A DNA stretch of 64,000 bases. It comes from Glandiceps talaboti (lineage: Eukaryota; Hemichordata; Enteropneusta; Spengelidae). The notes beneath the pieces were generated by a model, which did no database searches, had not been told where the DNA came from, and worked only from the letters and a program-made list of their open reading frames with translations. The stretch covers positions 1,120,001-1,184,000 of the forward strand of contig NC_135562.1 in NCBI RefSeq assembly GCF_964340395.1, in the 5' to 3' direction. The translations under genes were made by a program, and so were the position numbers. Of this stretch, positions 34,728 through 45,788 are shown piece by piece; position 1 is the first letter of the stretch; each line of letters begins with the position of its first letter.

Positions 34728-36908
34728 TATAAGGAGATGGATAGTTAGTTCTGTCTCAGAGTTACAACATAATGATACGGTCATGATCAAATTATAGGAT
34801 ATTTAATGTGAGAAGGTTTAACCTTACTTGTCATATTTGTTCTGAAAGGCCGCGTAAAATGTCAGAGTACTTTCAAAAGTCCTGTGTAAAGTCTGTCTAG
34901 GTTAGACATATTTGTTCAGAAGCCATCCAGGTAACAGATGTACCAATACTTTCTACTTCGTACATACAGACATAGCGAGTGTAAATATAGAGATTATATA
35001 TAAGTAGAAGCCTTGGTTGAAATGCAAACACTTGAAAATAGTTTGCTTTAAGCAGATAAAATCAGAACTGTAAACTTTAACTGGTTTTAGTTTATATAAG
35101 AGGAACGTAACATGTCAAGGTTTTATACCAAAGCAGCAAAACATGTTGTAGAGGGGAATTTGTCAATCGTAGCATTATGGAGTTTAGACATTATTTAAAC
35201 AAAAGGAGTTATTTGTGTTTAACATTTCATCAGCTTTCTTCCTTTATGCTGGCCAACATTTGTTGTTGAACAGTGCCAGAACATGTTTAATGACTAAACA
35301 TCAACGTATCATGAATAAATATATTTTGAGGGCTGTATCTGAAATTCAAAATAGTACACATTTCTTACTGAGCTGTCGATTGAACATTTTGAACACTTGG
35401 TTGTCGCCAGTGAGTTGCATTAAAGACGTCGTCTTGAATTTTAAAATGCGGTTTTGTATATATTGACGGGAGAAATTGAAGTTATTAGAAGGCTTCCGAC
35501 TAGGATAAATAGCCTTTGATCAAACGAACTTAAGATTTAAGATTTTGAGAAGTTTAAATGTGTCAACTGATACGAATAAAACATATCACTGAAAACCGTA
35601 AGCTGTTTTGAGGTGATGATTTAGAAAAAAAACCCCACATCTTAAAAGCATTGATTAAAATGACATACAAATACAACCTGATTAAGTCGTTTAAAGGTTA
35701 TTCCTAATATTTAAATGGATGAAGGTTTCCAGCCTGTACAGGTTATACAGTTGAATATTCCTCTATAGAACCATAAAAGCAGTGGTTAGCAATCGTTATT
35801 TCATAACTGCGCTTTGTGATGGATTGAATTGTTCTCGTAAAAATTACTTATGTGTAATTAGTATTCAAAAATGTACACAAACTAGGACTGTCACAATACT
35901 TTATTTTACGGTATTACAAAAAAGAACTAAAAGTTACTTTTGGCACAAGTGATTATTAATCAAACTTTTGTTATAAGAATATATTTTTCTATCAATGAAA
36001 TCGTTAGAAATAACCATATTATTGAGAACAAGTATGTATTAGTTCATAAATAAATGAAGAGCTTTGGTTTAACACGGTTAGATAGGTTTCTTTAGTGTGA
36101 AGCAATTAAGTTTTGCATAAGTCAAGTGAATGGCGTTGTCAGACTAATCAATTCATGTTTATAGTTTGATATTTTGTAATATTGTAAATATTGATCAAAA
36201 GACGTACCTTCCCCTCAAGGCAAACTTCTTCTATAAATAAAACGCAACACAAAAGTAAGACATCATGTCAATGTTCCAGTCACTCGTTCAAATTAAAATG
36301 TTTAATGGAGAGAAATTAATAGTAAGGAACAAGGGATGACAAGACATCTCTTTTTCCAACCAAATTGTCTGTAAAACAGTATTAACGTTGGTTTAGAAAT
36401 TCAAATTTAATATACAACTTTGATGCTGGGTCCTACACTAGTGAAAACTCGAATGTGTGTATCAAATCGGTCTCAAAATGTTAATTTCCTACGTGTCAAC
36501 ACATCTTGGAGGGAACACTGAACATCAGCATACTGGTGCATGTTTGATATATAGCCTGCTATGTTTCAAACCCTTAGTGTAGTCGTCATGAACTGTTAAC
36601 ACACAGCTATATTTGGAAACAAGAAAAGGTCATTTTTTTGTGGCATGTTAGGTCCTGATACTTAGATACAGTACAAAGTAGGATACTTCGTTTCCATGTA
36701 ATTAGTTTTCGCCCTGCAGCAGTATCTGTTTTATTACTTTGACCCTACTATATAGCTTCTCTCCCTAGACCAATTTATTTCCAACTAAGCACTACTCAAG
36801 ATTAGCTATATTTGGTGACCACACACTACTAAAGGTTTATGGACGACAAATGTGCTTTCATGTATTATTCCTTTATATAATAAATTGAGTAAATGTTTTC
36901 GTTTTTTT
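34728..36908. other. Unique spacer, no gene recognised
   Basis: AT-rich DNA. An 83-codon plus frame at 35215-35466 has no recognisable domain or splice sites. Confidence 0.4.
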
Positions 36909-36979
36909 GTGCTCGACCCTTGTGGAAAGAGGTGTATACCTATTAAGTTGAAATAAAGTTTATTATTATATTATTATAG
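36909..36979 (+). mobile_element. LINE-like 3' tail, copy 1
   Basis: TGCTCGACCCTTGTGGAA, AGTTGAAATAAAG and a TTATTATTATATTATTAT end match the order of words at 43455-43573. A terminal AATAAA-containing word followed by TTA/AAT trinucleotides is typical of CR1/L2-type retrotransposon 3' ends. No coding remnant lies upstream, so it is a severely 5'-truncated insertion. Confidence 0.6.
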
Positions 36980-38511
36980 TACATAGAACAGAGTTTTTAA
37001 ATGTTCAATCCAACTATAAGGAAGAAGAAGAAGATAATATATGTGGATTAGTCTGATTTAAATCTACATACCAAACTAAAATGAATAAATGAAGGATGGA
37101 GAAATTAAGAAAAGAATGTAATTGTATTCTAAACCATTGGTGTTCTGTGAATATATGAATGGCACATTTATAGGGGAATCTTATTGAATTAGGTTTTTTA
37201 TGGGAAAGTCTAATTTTATTCTTTTAGAATTCAAAGACATTGGTAGATTGATAATTAGAAGATAAATAATCTCATGAATAATACGGTAATGAAACAAAAG
37301 CCCAAACAATCAAATAACAGTAAAATAAACTCTCAACAAATACCTGTAACTGTGGTTATTTATACGTTTATACTACAGTTAGGGCAGACTTACGTCTGTA
37401 CACGCCTTAAGAAAGTGCATGTATATGAGTCTTGTACGTATTTGTCTTCTTCTCTTCCCTGTCATGTGTGTAGTTATCCTGTATGATGTATTATGGGTCG
37501 ATAACCTAGGTTTACATGACACAAAGACCACTATTTAATAAGGGAAGCCTGATGGACAGTTAGCTGCAATACTATAACTAAAATACATTTATCAGAGTAA
37601 ATCACGGACGTAAAAGGAATCAAACGAAAACACCGGGAATGGCTGTCTAATTTCCTTTTGGTTGAAAACATTCTTGAAGAATACTGACTGAATTAGAGCT
37701 ACTGAGGAAACGTCGTTGATTACTCTATACTTTCATGAACGTGACTAAAAATATTCAGATCAGTTAAAATTCCTGTACCTAGATTCAATTTATTTCACTG
37801 ACTGAAGCTTGTTTTTTTTAATCAAATAAATTGGACATTTTGACTAGTTTGGAGTTTTGATTTTATTGTACACGATGTACAAACACGAAACAAATCTTTA
37901 TATGAATGTCTGGAATTTGGTAGAAATTAAACTAGCTGTGAGAGGACGTTTAATCTTCGGGAATGATATTTGTACAAACATGAACATAAACATATTTTTT
38001 GTCTGAATGACTTGTATCTTTTTAGAAATATTTGTGACTTTACATAATCTGGTAAAGCTTTCATCGTACAAAGATCAATTAAAGTCCATATTCATGTAAT
38101 GGAATGAAATGGCCCGACAATGCATTATTTGTACTGACTAAAGTTAATTGAAACGACTACACAGTGATTGCAGTAAGCGGTGTCTTAAGTCTTGTAAATT
38201 AAACTATTATATTACACAACCCACTCCAAGCAAGTCTTTTGATTGCGTACCGTATATGGTAATGCCAGTCGGACCTTTTATTCGGAGTTCAAATTAAACG
38301 TCAACTTGATTACAAATAGTGATCTGTCATTACATTGAACGCAAGATCCTCTGTCGCAAAAATTGGTTTGTCTGGCAGTCCTTGAATTGTGTCGCTGTGT
38401 ATCCATGTCAACTCAAATAATCAACTGTGTCCAACAGCTCGATGATGATTTGTCATTAAAACACGTCTACCTGTATACACTTTTTCGTAGTAGGAATTAT
38501 AGTTAGATTTG
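36980..38511. other. Unique spacer, no gene recognised
   Basis: AT-rich sequence with one 70-codon plus frame (37274-37486), unsupported. Confidence 0.4.
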
Positions 38512-38806
38512 TTTATTCCCCAATATTTGTCTTGGTTCAGCCATGGAAAATAGTATATTAAAATAGTATAATAGTATATACGAGTATATTCTGAATGAAT
38601 GAAAACAAATACTAGAGTATGACATAATTATAACAGCGCCAGTATTATCAATGAAAATCTGGGGAAAATACTGGCAATTTTGAACGTTTTGACTCATATT
38701 TCGAACAAAACAGAACCAGTACCGTAGACACGCGTTCTCGTGACGTAGAACAACCAGGATATAAATTCCATATTTTTTGTTCAACTTGGCTTGTGTATGG
38801 TGTAAT
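38512..38806 (+). mobile_element. Foldback non-autonomous element, copy C
   Basis: Starts TTTATTCCCCAATATTTGTC, then TTCAGCCATGGAAAATA. After a diverged TA-rich middle (38556-38590) it resumes with CTGAATGAATGAAAAC, TAATTATAACAGCGCCAG, TTTTGAACGTTTTGACTCA and GTGACGTAGAACAACCAGG, ending GTGTATGGTGTAAT. The central hairpin has been replaced or lost. Both minus frames that cross it are family fragments and not a gene. Confidence 0.75.
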
Positions 38807-40247
38807 GATGAATGTAACATGGTAACCACATACCATTAGAATAAATTCTAAGACTAGATAAAGCCTAACAATTCAGGATTGGAGTTTTAAATCCAACCGA
38901 ATCGATGCATCACACGACACAATCCTGAGTACATAGTGTAGCTCCTACACAACTGGAACTACTTTCAAGTAGTCTACAGAACCGAAACTATGTAGGAATT
39001 TGAATCTAAATCGTGACACGTATATGTGACATTACATTTTGTAACACAGATCTATTATGCAGGAAACGAACTACCTTTGTCGTTTTACCTTCCAGATGAA
39101 AATAAAGGCACATTGTAATTGTCTTTTGGGGAATACGTGTGTAACTCTCTCTGTAATCCTTCTTAATTCCTTAAAAGACGACTTCATTTAGACTAAAGCT
39201 AAGTGATAAAGTAAAGATCACCTTTGAATCGATTTACTTACACACTTGATCAGGCTGTACTTCTTGTAACTGGGATATTAATTTTTCGATCAGATTACCA
39301 ACAATACATTCACTGCAACTTGTTAAAATACCTAATAATTACATACCTACGTGTCAATTTGAGGTCAAATTTATCTAGAAGTAATACAGTTACAGGTCGA
39401 ATTCGAGATTCATTTGGGCGATGAGTTTTTAGTGCGGACCCAAACATCAATTTGAGTGGATACGTTACAGCACTAACATGACAGAGCAAGTTTATATTTG
39501 GTAAAAATGTTCCCAATTATCATTGCAATTATTTAGGTGAAATATTGTTTTTGTTTAAGACACGTACGTATAGTAAAATAATATTTCACCTCGAATCGAA
39601 CTCCGACTAAACATGGTATTTCAAGAACATGATATAACAGTAATTAATTCAATATCAAACTGTTTTTGATCTTCGTTGAATCTTGATGTCACTATATAAC
39701 TCAGGTAAACCCAACATTTCACACCAAACCATCCTCGTCGATGTAGCCTCACTCAAATTGTACATCAAACTTGATGTTAGTTTTCTGGATAGTATAAAAT
39801 GAAATATGCTTAGGGAAAATCGATACGTGTATGTCAAACGGTTGAAATGTTTTCCCTCTGGACACAAAACAAATGAACAAACAAAGTAACATGAATATTT
39901 CAGCAGCACTGTTGATGGAAAACCGTTTAATTTGGACTGATATGCTGTCTCTGTACTTCATTGTTTTGTTGATGAGTGAGACTGCAGATTTATGAGTTGT
40001 CCACGACATGAATAACGAATAGTCTAAATTGTCCCTTGGAGGATAACTCAAGGTTTTTTTGGCTAATCTCAGCTGAACACAAAACCCACGATCTTCCCAA
40101 GACACTGTCCATATCGATCATGTATAGGGACAATAACCAATGTAGTTCATTTTACACAGTTCAAGGGTCTATCCTGATAATATGCTGAAAGATATTTTCG
40201 ACTGCTATAAGATTTGAATTTGAATATTTACTAGCAAATCACGAAAG
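38807..40247. other. Unique spacer, 118-codon minus frame unsupported
   Basis: Minus frames at 39749-40105 (118 codons, beginning MSWEDRGFCVQLRL) and 39655-39909 overlap in different frames. Neither has a clear splice context or known domain. Confidence 0.3.
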
Positions 40248-40297
40248 ATTAGCTATGTTTATAGGTATCTAGATTAGCTGTGTTTATAGGTATTTAG
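40248..40297. repeat. 25-bp duplication x 2
   Basis: Two adjacent copies of GATTAGCT(A/G)TGTTTATAGG followed by TAT(C/T)TA. Confidence 0.85.
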
Positions 40298-40300
40298 TAA

Positions 40301-40394
40301 CAGAGAGAGAGAGGGGGAGGGGGAGAGGGGGGAGAGAGAGGGGGGAGAGAGAGGGGGAGGGGAGAGAGAGAGGGGGGGAGAGAGTGACAGAGGG
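40301..40394. repeat. Purine-only GA/G-rich tract
   Basis: Over 90 bp with essentially no pyrimidine on the plus strand, mixing GAGA with at least six runs of four or more G. It can form G-quadruplex or triplex (H-DNA) structures. A shorter GA stretch lies at 40555-40570. Confidence 0.95.
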
Positions 40395-41299
40395 TCCCCA
40401 TAAACTCTTAAAAATCGATTTGAAACGACGTAACATTATACGTCATTCACACTAGGATTATTCTACATAGATTACAGTAGAAGACAACAATAAGGAAGAT
40501 TTAATCGATTATTATAAAAACATTAACAGTAAATTTTGCTCAGAATATATACGCAGAGAGAGAGAGAGACAGAATGAGATATTCATGTTTTAAATATAAA
40601 CTACATAACCCATATTGATCATACGTATCCATGGCTAAATCCTGTTTTTCCCAACTTGAAGTGTTTTGTGTGCAAACAAATACCCGCTGATAGAAAGGAT
40701 TAATTTACAACAGTCAATATGAGAGTGATAGCGTTCTTGTTTCACGTAGATAACATTTGTTACGAATAGTATGAATCGAGTACATAAACAATAAGTCTGA
40801 TAAACCGGATACATTTTACAAAGAAAAAATAATTTCGGTAATTTACCTTCCTAGGTGAATTTTGCGTGTTCTTCTGACAAGCAATCTGTCAGAAAATAGA
40901 AAGTGTCAAAATGTATGAATAGTATTGTTTAAAAAAAAAAAAATACTTCTAATAATGTCGTTTCAAAAGACATGGCAGAAAGGATAACTTCTCCGTGTCA
41001 CTGGAAATATTACTATTTAGTGTGTTGGTATATAAATTGTGTTAGTCCTATGTATGGCTTAGATACATGACAAAACAGTTGTCTTGGATTGAATGTAGCC
41101 ATAGGTCATAGGTCACAGGTCATATGAATAATGAGGGAGCCGGAGCTGTGGGCACATATATGTCCTGATTATGTAGTCATCACTATAATAGTAAGTTAAA
41201 TTAAGGTTAGGATTATATTTCACACGTATAATACTTAACGGGGACGTAACTTCAGGAAATAACGTTGTTTTTTTGTTAAATATAAATTTCGGGTATATA
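40395..41299. other. Unique spacer, nothing recognised
   Basis: AT-rich sequence with a 12-13 A run near 40930. No gene-like frame. Confidence 0.4.
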
Positions 41300-41608
41300 A
41301 TAATAATCTTTATTTATACTGATATAGTATACTTATATTTATATATATACTGATATTTATACTGGTAGTTCTTTAAGTATATAAACACTTCTCTCCCATA
41401 CGTCCAGTGAGGGTCAACCATCATGGGTTAAGTGTTAATGCAGGAGGAAACCGGAGTATCTGGGGAAAACCTGCGTTGTTCGGTAGTCAAACTGAACGAC
41501 ACTCTTCTTACTTACAGCATGGTAAATTTAATCAAACCTTGAATGGGTTCGAACCCCGACCGCATTGGTAAGAGGCAAGTGGTTTAACCACTCGGCCACC
41601 GACAACCC
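41300..41608 (-). mobile_element. tRNA-derived SINE with intact A and B boxes
   Basis: Read on the minus strand, the head contains TGGCCGAGTGG (41588-41598), an exact pol III A-box pattern in the style of tRNA-Ser/Leu, and GGTTCGAACCC (41545-41555), an exact B box. The two lie 32 bp apart. The tRNA-like head is followed by a body with CAGGTTTTCCCCAGATACTC and CTCCGGTTTCCTCCTG, a block that recurs in invertebrate tRNA-SINEs (possibly the MetaSINE central domain, from memory). The tail is TA-rich and ends ATAAATAAAGATTATTATTA, which resembles the LINE-like tails at 36.9 and 43.5 kb. It is not a functional tRNA gene: no anticodon stem or variable arm folds properly. A recent insertion is suggested by the intact boxes. 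Confidence 0.82.
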
Positions 41609-43454
41609 TGAGGTCTGGAGTTCTAAGTGCTTATTACCTTCAGGAAAGTACTTATGAAAATACATTGTTCATCTAATGTATATTCATACATGTTAAGCCC
41701 TATAAGGCAAAGGTGTATCACTACAAGAACAAAAGAGGTGAAAATGGCTTCCATGTCGTGTTCTTGGCAATCGGGAAAATATATTTATTTCCTAGAATGG
41801 CATTACTCTTTACTATGTCTTAGACTATTTTATGATTTCATGTCTCCTTAGTTTATGTTTTGTAAATTCATTTATGATCAAAATTGAATTTAAACAATAA
41901 CGAGTAGAAATATTCTTCGTTTTTTTCCCGGTTTGAAATTCAAAAGTCAGAACTCAAACAATGAATGGGCATTCATATGGGGTCGATGCTGTGGATACAA
42001 ATTCAGTTTTTCATGTTTGACATAAATTTGTATTTTATTTAATACAAACCAAAAGGATACAACACTAAGTAAGGGATAAAAAGTACCCAGTTATCATTGT
42101 AAGTATTTCTTTCTTTAAAAAAACAAATACGTATATGTATTACATTAAGTTTCTGTTCCAAACACAAACTTGAAAATTGTTGCCTGAAATTTTGGACTTA
42201 TTGCACATTTCAGTCTTTGTCACTAGACTGACCCATTATTCCGAATATCTGACCTTCATTAAATAGTTCTACGTTGTTATTAAAGCTAACGCTGCACTAA
42301 AGAAATATAGAAGTTTAGCTCGTAAAAATACTCTTTCTAGTTTTTTTAAATCTCAAGTCAATAGGTTAGATAACCATAAAGTGCCTGGCACGATGTGAAA
42401 TAATAAATGAATTGATGATCTACTGTCGTCAGAATTTGATTAATGTTCACAATCCTTCATCATTACAACTGTACCTCATTTAATGAGTTTTTTTATCTGT
42501 ATTAGTGATTTGTTACAGTTGTAATGTCCTGTCCTCGTACATGCCATTATGGTGTTTGTAGACATTAGGGACTTGTTATACATCCAGAGACTTGTCAAAA
42601 TAACAATGGTCTGTTGTAGACTTGATTAATGATTGCAATGACCTTTATCAAAGAATAAAAAGAAATCACCATCTATAGGCACTTACAGCTTGTATCTATA
42701 GCCACTTTAAACTCCCAGGAGCACTAGTTGTAAGCCGTACATACGTGTCAGGTAGACCATTGCTTTAAGCTGCATTGATTGTCCACACTGTTAATCTCAA
42801 AATATCACATTCGACAGGAATACCAAGTGAGACTTGTCTTTTATGACTTTAGAATCTCCCTCCATGACAAATCACGTGTAGTAAGATTTAGATGTGGTAT
42901 TATTCTCGCTATAATTTTGAATTATAGATATGTTATAAATAGGAGATTTACACAGAGTCTGAGTTTAATGACCGTACATAACCATATCCATTATACACTG
43001 ACAGCCTAGATACGTCATCAAGCAGATATTTCAATTACATAATTTAACGAGAATGATTGAACGTCATACCATCATAATGTACATAATATATACTATTCCT
43101 ATATCAACACAGTACATCTTCATTCTTGAAGTTCTTTTAAGATGGTAATCTGTTTATTCCATTTTAAGAAAATAATTTGGTGCAATAAACCTGGGAGTGG
43201 ACACACTTAACTAAGTACAAACTTAGCATTTAATAATTTGCAATTTACAGAAACACGCCCGTAAAGCCTTATAATGTTTACCCCCCTGCATATATTGTTT
43301 ACTGTCATTTTAATTAAGTAATTTATCATTCATAACCCATTCATAACCCTACTCAAGTTCCTACGCATCTACGTGATATACACTTTTGCCTTAAATGGCG
43401 GCCACTTTTGTCCTGTCAAAGAGTTTACGTTTAAAAAAAATTTTTAAAAAAATA
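41609..43454. other. Unique spacer, no gene recognised
   Basis: AT-rich DNA with 74-76 codon plus frames (41627-41851 and 42779-43009) of chance length. Confidence 0.4.
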
Positions 43455-43516
43455 TTGCTCGACACTGTGTGAGAAGAGCCATTTGGCTCAACAGTCTATC
43501 GAGTTGAAATAAAGGC

Positions 43517-43573
<57 letters not shown>
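43455..43573 (+). mobile_element. LINE-like 3' tail, copy 2, with AAT array
   Basis: TGCTCGACACTGTGTG, GAGAAGAGCC, GAGTTGAAATAAAGGC and about 19 AAT units (43516-43573) follow in the same order as at 36909-36979. The AAT array is probably an expanded retrotransposon tail. Nothing coding precedes it. Confidence 0.65.
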
Positions 43574-43664
43574 ATCACACGTTCGCTACCTTTTTGAAAT
43601 ACTCATTTAACATAACACATACATGGTGTTAATAATAATTAGTTTATTGATAAAAACTGAGTCC

Positions 43665-43956
43665 AAAATACATTGACCTTTTCCAAGTCATAATGACCCA
43701 CCATAAAAGTTAGGTTTTTGACAAATTTGTTCTCATTTTCACCAGAGATGGTTCATAAGTGTCTGATGTTGGCTGGAATTTCAAGCCACAAACCAGAGAT
43801 GGTTCATAGGTCTCTGTGGTTGGCTGGAATTTCCAGTCACAGACCTTAAAAATAACCCATATTATGGACAAAGTGGTGAAGAAAAATAGCCTATTTCCAC
43901 TTTTTTGTGCATATAATGACCATGAAATTGACCATTTGGAATGGTCAATGTATTTT
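43665..43956. repeat. Inverted repeat pair enclosing a 51-bp tandem duplication
   Basis: AAAATACATTGACC (43665-43678) recurs inverted as GGTCAATGTATTTT (43943-43956). Between them, 43741-43842 holds two 51-bp units that start ACCAGAGATGGTTCATA and contain GGCTGGAATTTC. This may be a small non-autonomous DNA element, but no target duplication was identified. Confidence 0.55.
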
Positions 43957-45625
43957 TAAAATAGACTGGCTCAATTCTGAAATCTATTACATTGAATTTT
44001 GATTATGTACAATTCCACCAAAAGTTAATGCAGTGTATATATATACAAAATTAGTAGTTGGTATATCAACCAGTGACCGGTGTTCCTTTTACATATCTTA
44101 CAAAAAATTGTTCTATTGATATAGAAATTTTGCCGAACAGAAACGATAATTCATATTTGTATTGTTTATGAATTAATCTGCCCTTAAATACGATGTTATC
44201 GTTAGTATTTGAATGCTGTGCTTTTATGACAAAATCTAATATGGCCCCCAATGAATGCAGGGCTACTTGGAACAGTTGGACCGGAAGTTGTGCCGGTCGC
44301 CCTTTTTACGGTACCGCTGCGTAGGAGCTTGACACCCTAACATTATGTCATTTTGTGTAGCGATTACTTTTACCTTAACAAATATGGATGAACATAAGTT
44401 CTGACAAGTTACAATTACGTCACAATTGGCAAAGTTCAAATACGTCATAATTGGATGATAAATATTTCCTAATATATCTATTTTGACAAAATTTGTTTAT
44501 TATCTTTTTATTTACTTTCATAAAATGATCTGTGCTGTAAGATTGCTTTCTTGTCAGTGAAATTGTGATAGATAGATCACAGTCCTTGTAATTCACAAAC
44601 ATGAACACCTACTAAGTAATTCAATATTGAAAATACACTTCTTGTTTAGCTTAGGAGTCAGAGAGACTAGGTCTCGCTACTGAACTTACACATTTCAGGC
44701 GCCAAAGTTTATTGTTATATGTGTGACGTCATGAGTAGATTGAACGTAAGATAGGAAATATTGGCTACTTTTGCATACGCATCCAACTTGATTTCAAGTA
44801 CCCCGATTGAGATTGTGTTTTTCGAGTCTAATCTCGTTCACTGGACAATTCAATTAAGTTGGTCATTTCCTTCATTAATCACGGTCGATCGATCATGAAT
44901 AACGTTTTTTATATTCTTAACCGGGAAAACATATGTAAAGCTTCAACAGACTGGTGTTTAAAACTTGGGGATAACAAGTTATGAGTGCTGGAGGTAGAGA
45001 TGTGGAGGGGTTATGTAAAGAATTGAAGATTGTGTAAGCTTTATGTGATAAGTGTGCGATTCACAATATCTGTTCGATTTTCAAGGGTATAACTTCTCTC
45101 ACCATTCAAAATGACAAAGACCCGTCTTTCTCTCTCACTTTGGACATGCGCCAAACGGATATTGAAAATCTGTCCATGTTCGACTGTTAAGATGAGTTTA
45201 GGATTTTACTTTTACATTCGTACGTGGCAGTTTTCAAATTGTCATAGGAAATTCAAATTTTGAGTTACATTAACTGATATATGAGACTCTGGAGTTTCGG
45301 TGAATCTGTTTTGTCAGTATTTTATTGATATCTACAAGAATCGATCCTATCAGAAGGACTTTCCGATGAAACCCGATCACATCCAAATGAGCTATGTCCA
45401 TTAAACACGGGATGAATGTTGAAAACTGATTATATCTGGTTATGTTGTATTTGCCATTGAGTAGATGGAGTCGGTTGCAACTTGAATAGTTTTGAAATTC
45501 AGAAAGCATTTACACTTTACTGGGTTTTTAGCAGACGATAAATGGTAAGCAATTAACCGAAACGTTGATACTGTTTTAGTTTCACTTAACTTGAGTCTTG
45601 ATTTCCTAATTACAGAAAGGCACCT
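43957..45625. other. Unique spacer, no gene recognised
   Basis: Several 61-79 codon minus frames (for example 45270-45509), none with splice support or a domain. Confidence 0.4.
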
Positions 45626-45788
45626 TAAATAGGGAACTTGCAATCCAGACTGAGCATGCTCAGACGCAAAGGACTTTGGGATTATCTGTGGTTATTGTAA
45701 TACCTAACTTGGAGCTACTTATAAAATTAACCTCCCACAATGGTCAGATGCAACATTCAACATGGCGGGTTTGCAAGTTCCCTATTTA
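45626..45788. mobile_element. MITE with 18-bp perfect terminal inverted repeats
   Basis: TAAATAGGGAACTTGCAA (45626-45643) and its exact reverse complement (45771-45788) bound 163 bp. If the outermost TA on each side is a target duplication, the true repeats are 16 bp and begin AATAGGG, which would fit a TA-targeting transposase such as Tc1/mariner; this cannot be separated from a palindromic extension. Inside lies a perfect 14-bp palindrome, CTGAGCATGCTCAG (45650-45663). There is no coding capacity. Confidence 0.8.

Noticed and set aside
41540-41608. A genuine tRNA-Ser/Leu gene
   Set aside because: A and B boxes are present, but the anticodon stem, variable arm and acceptor pairing are not, and a SINE body and tail follow.
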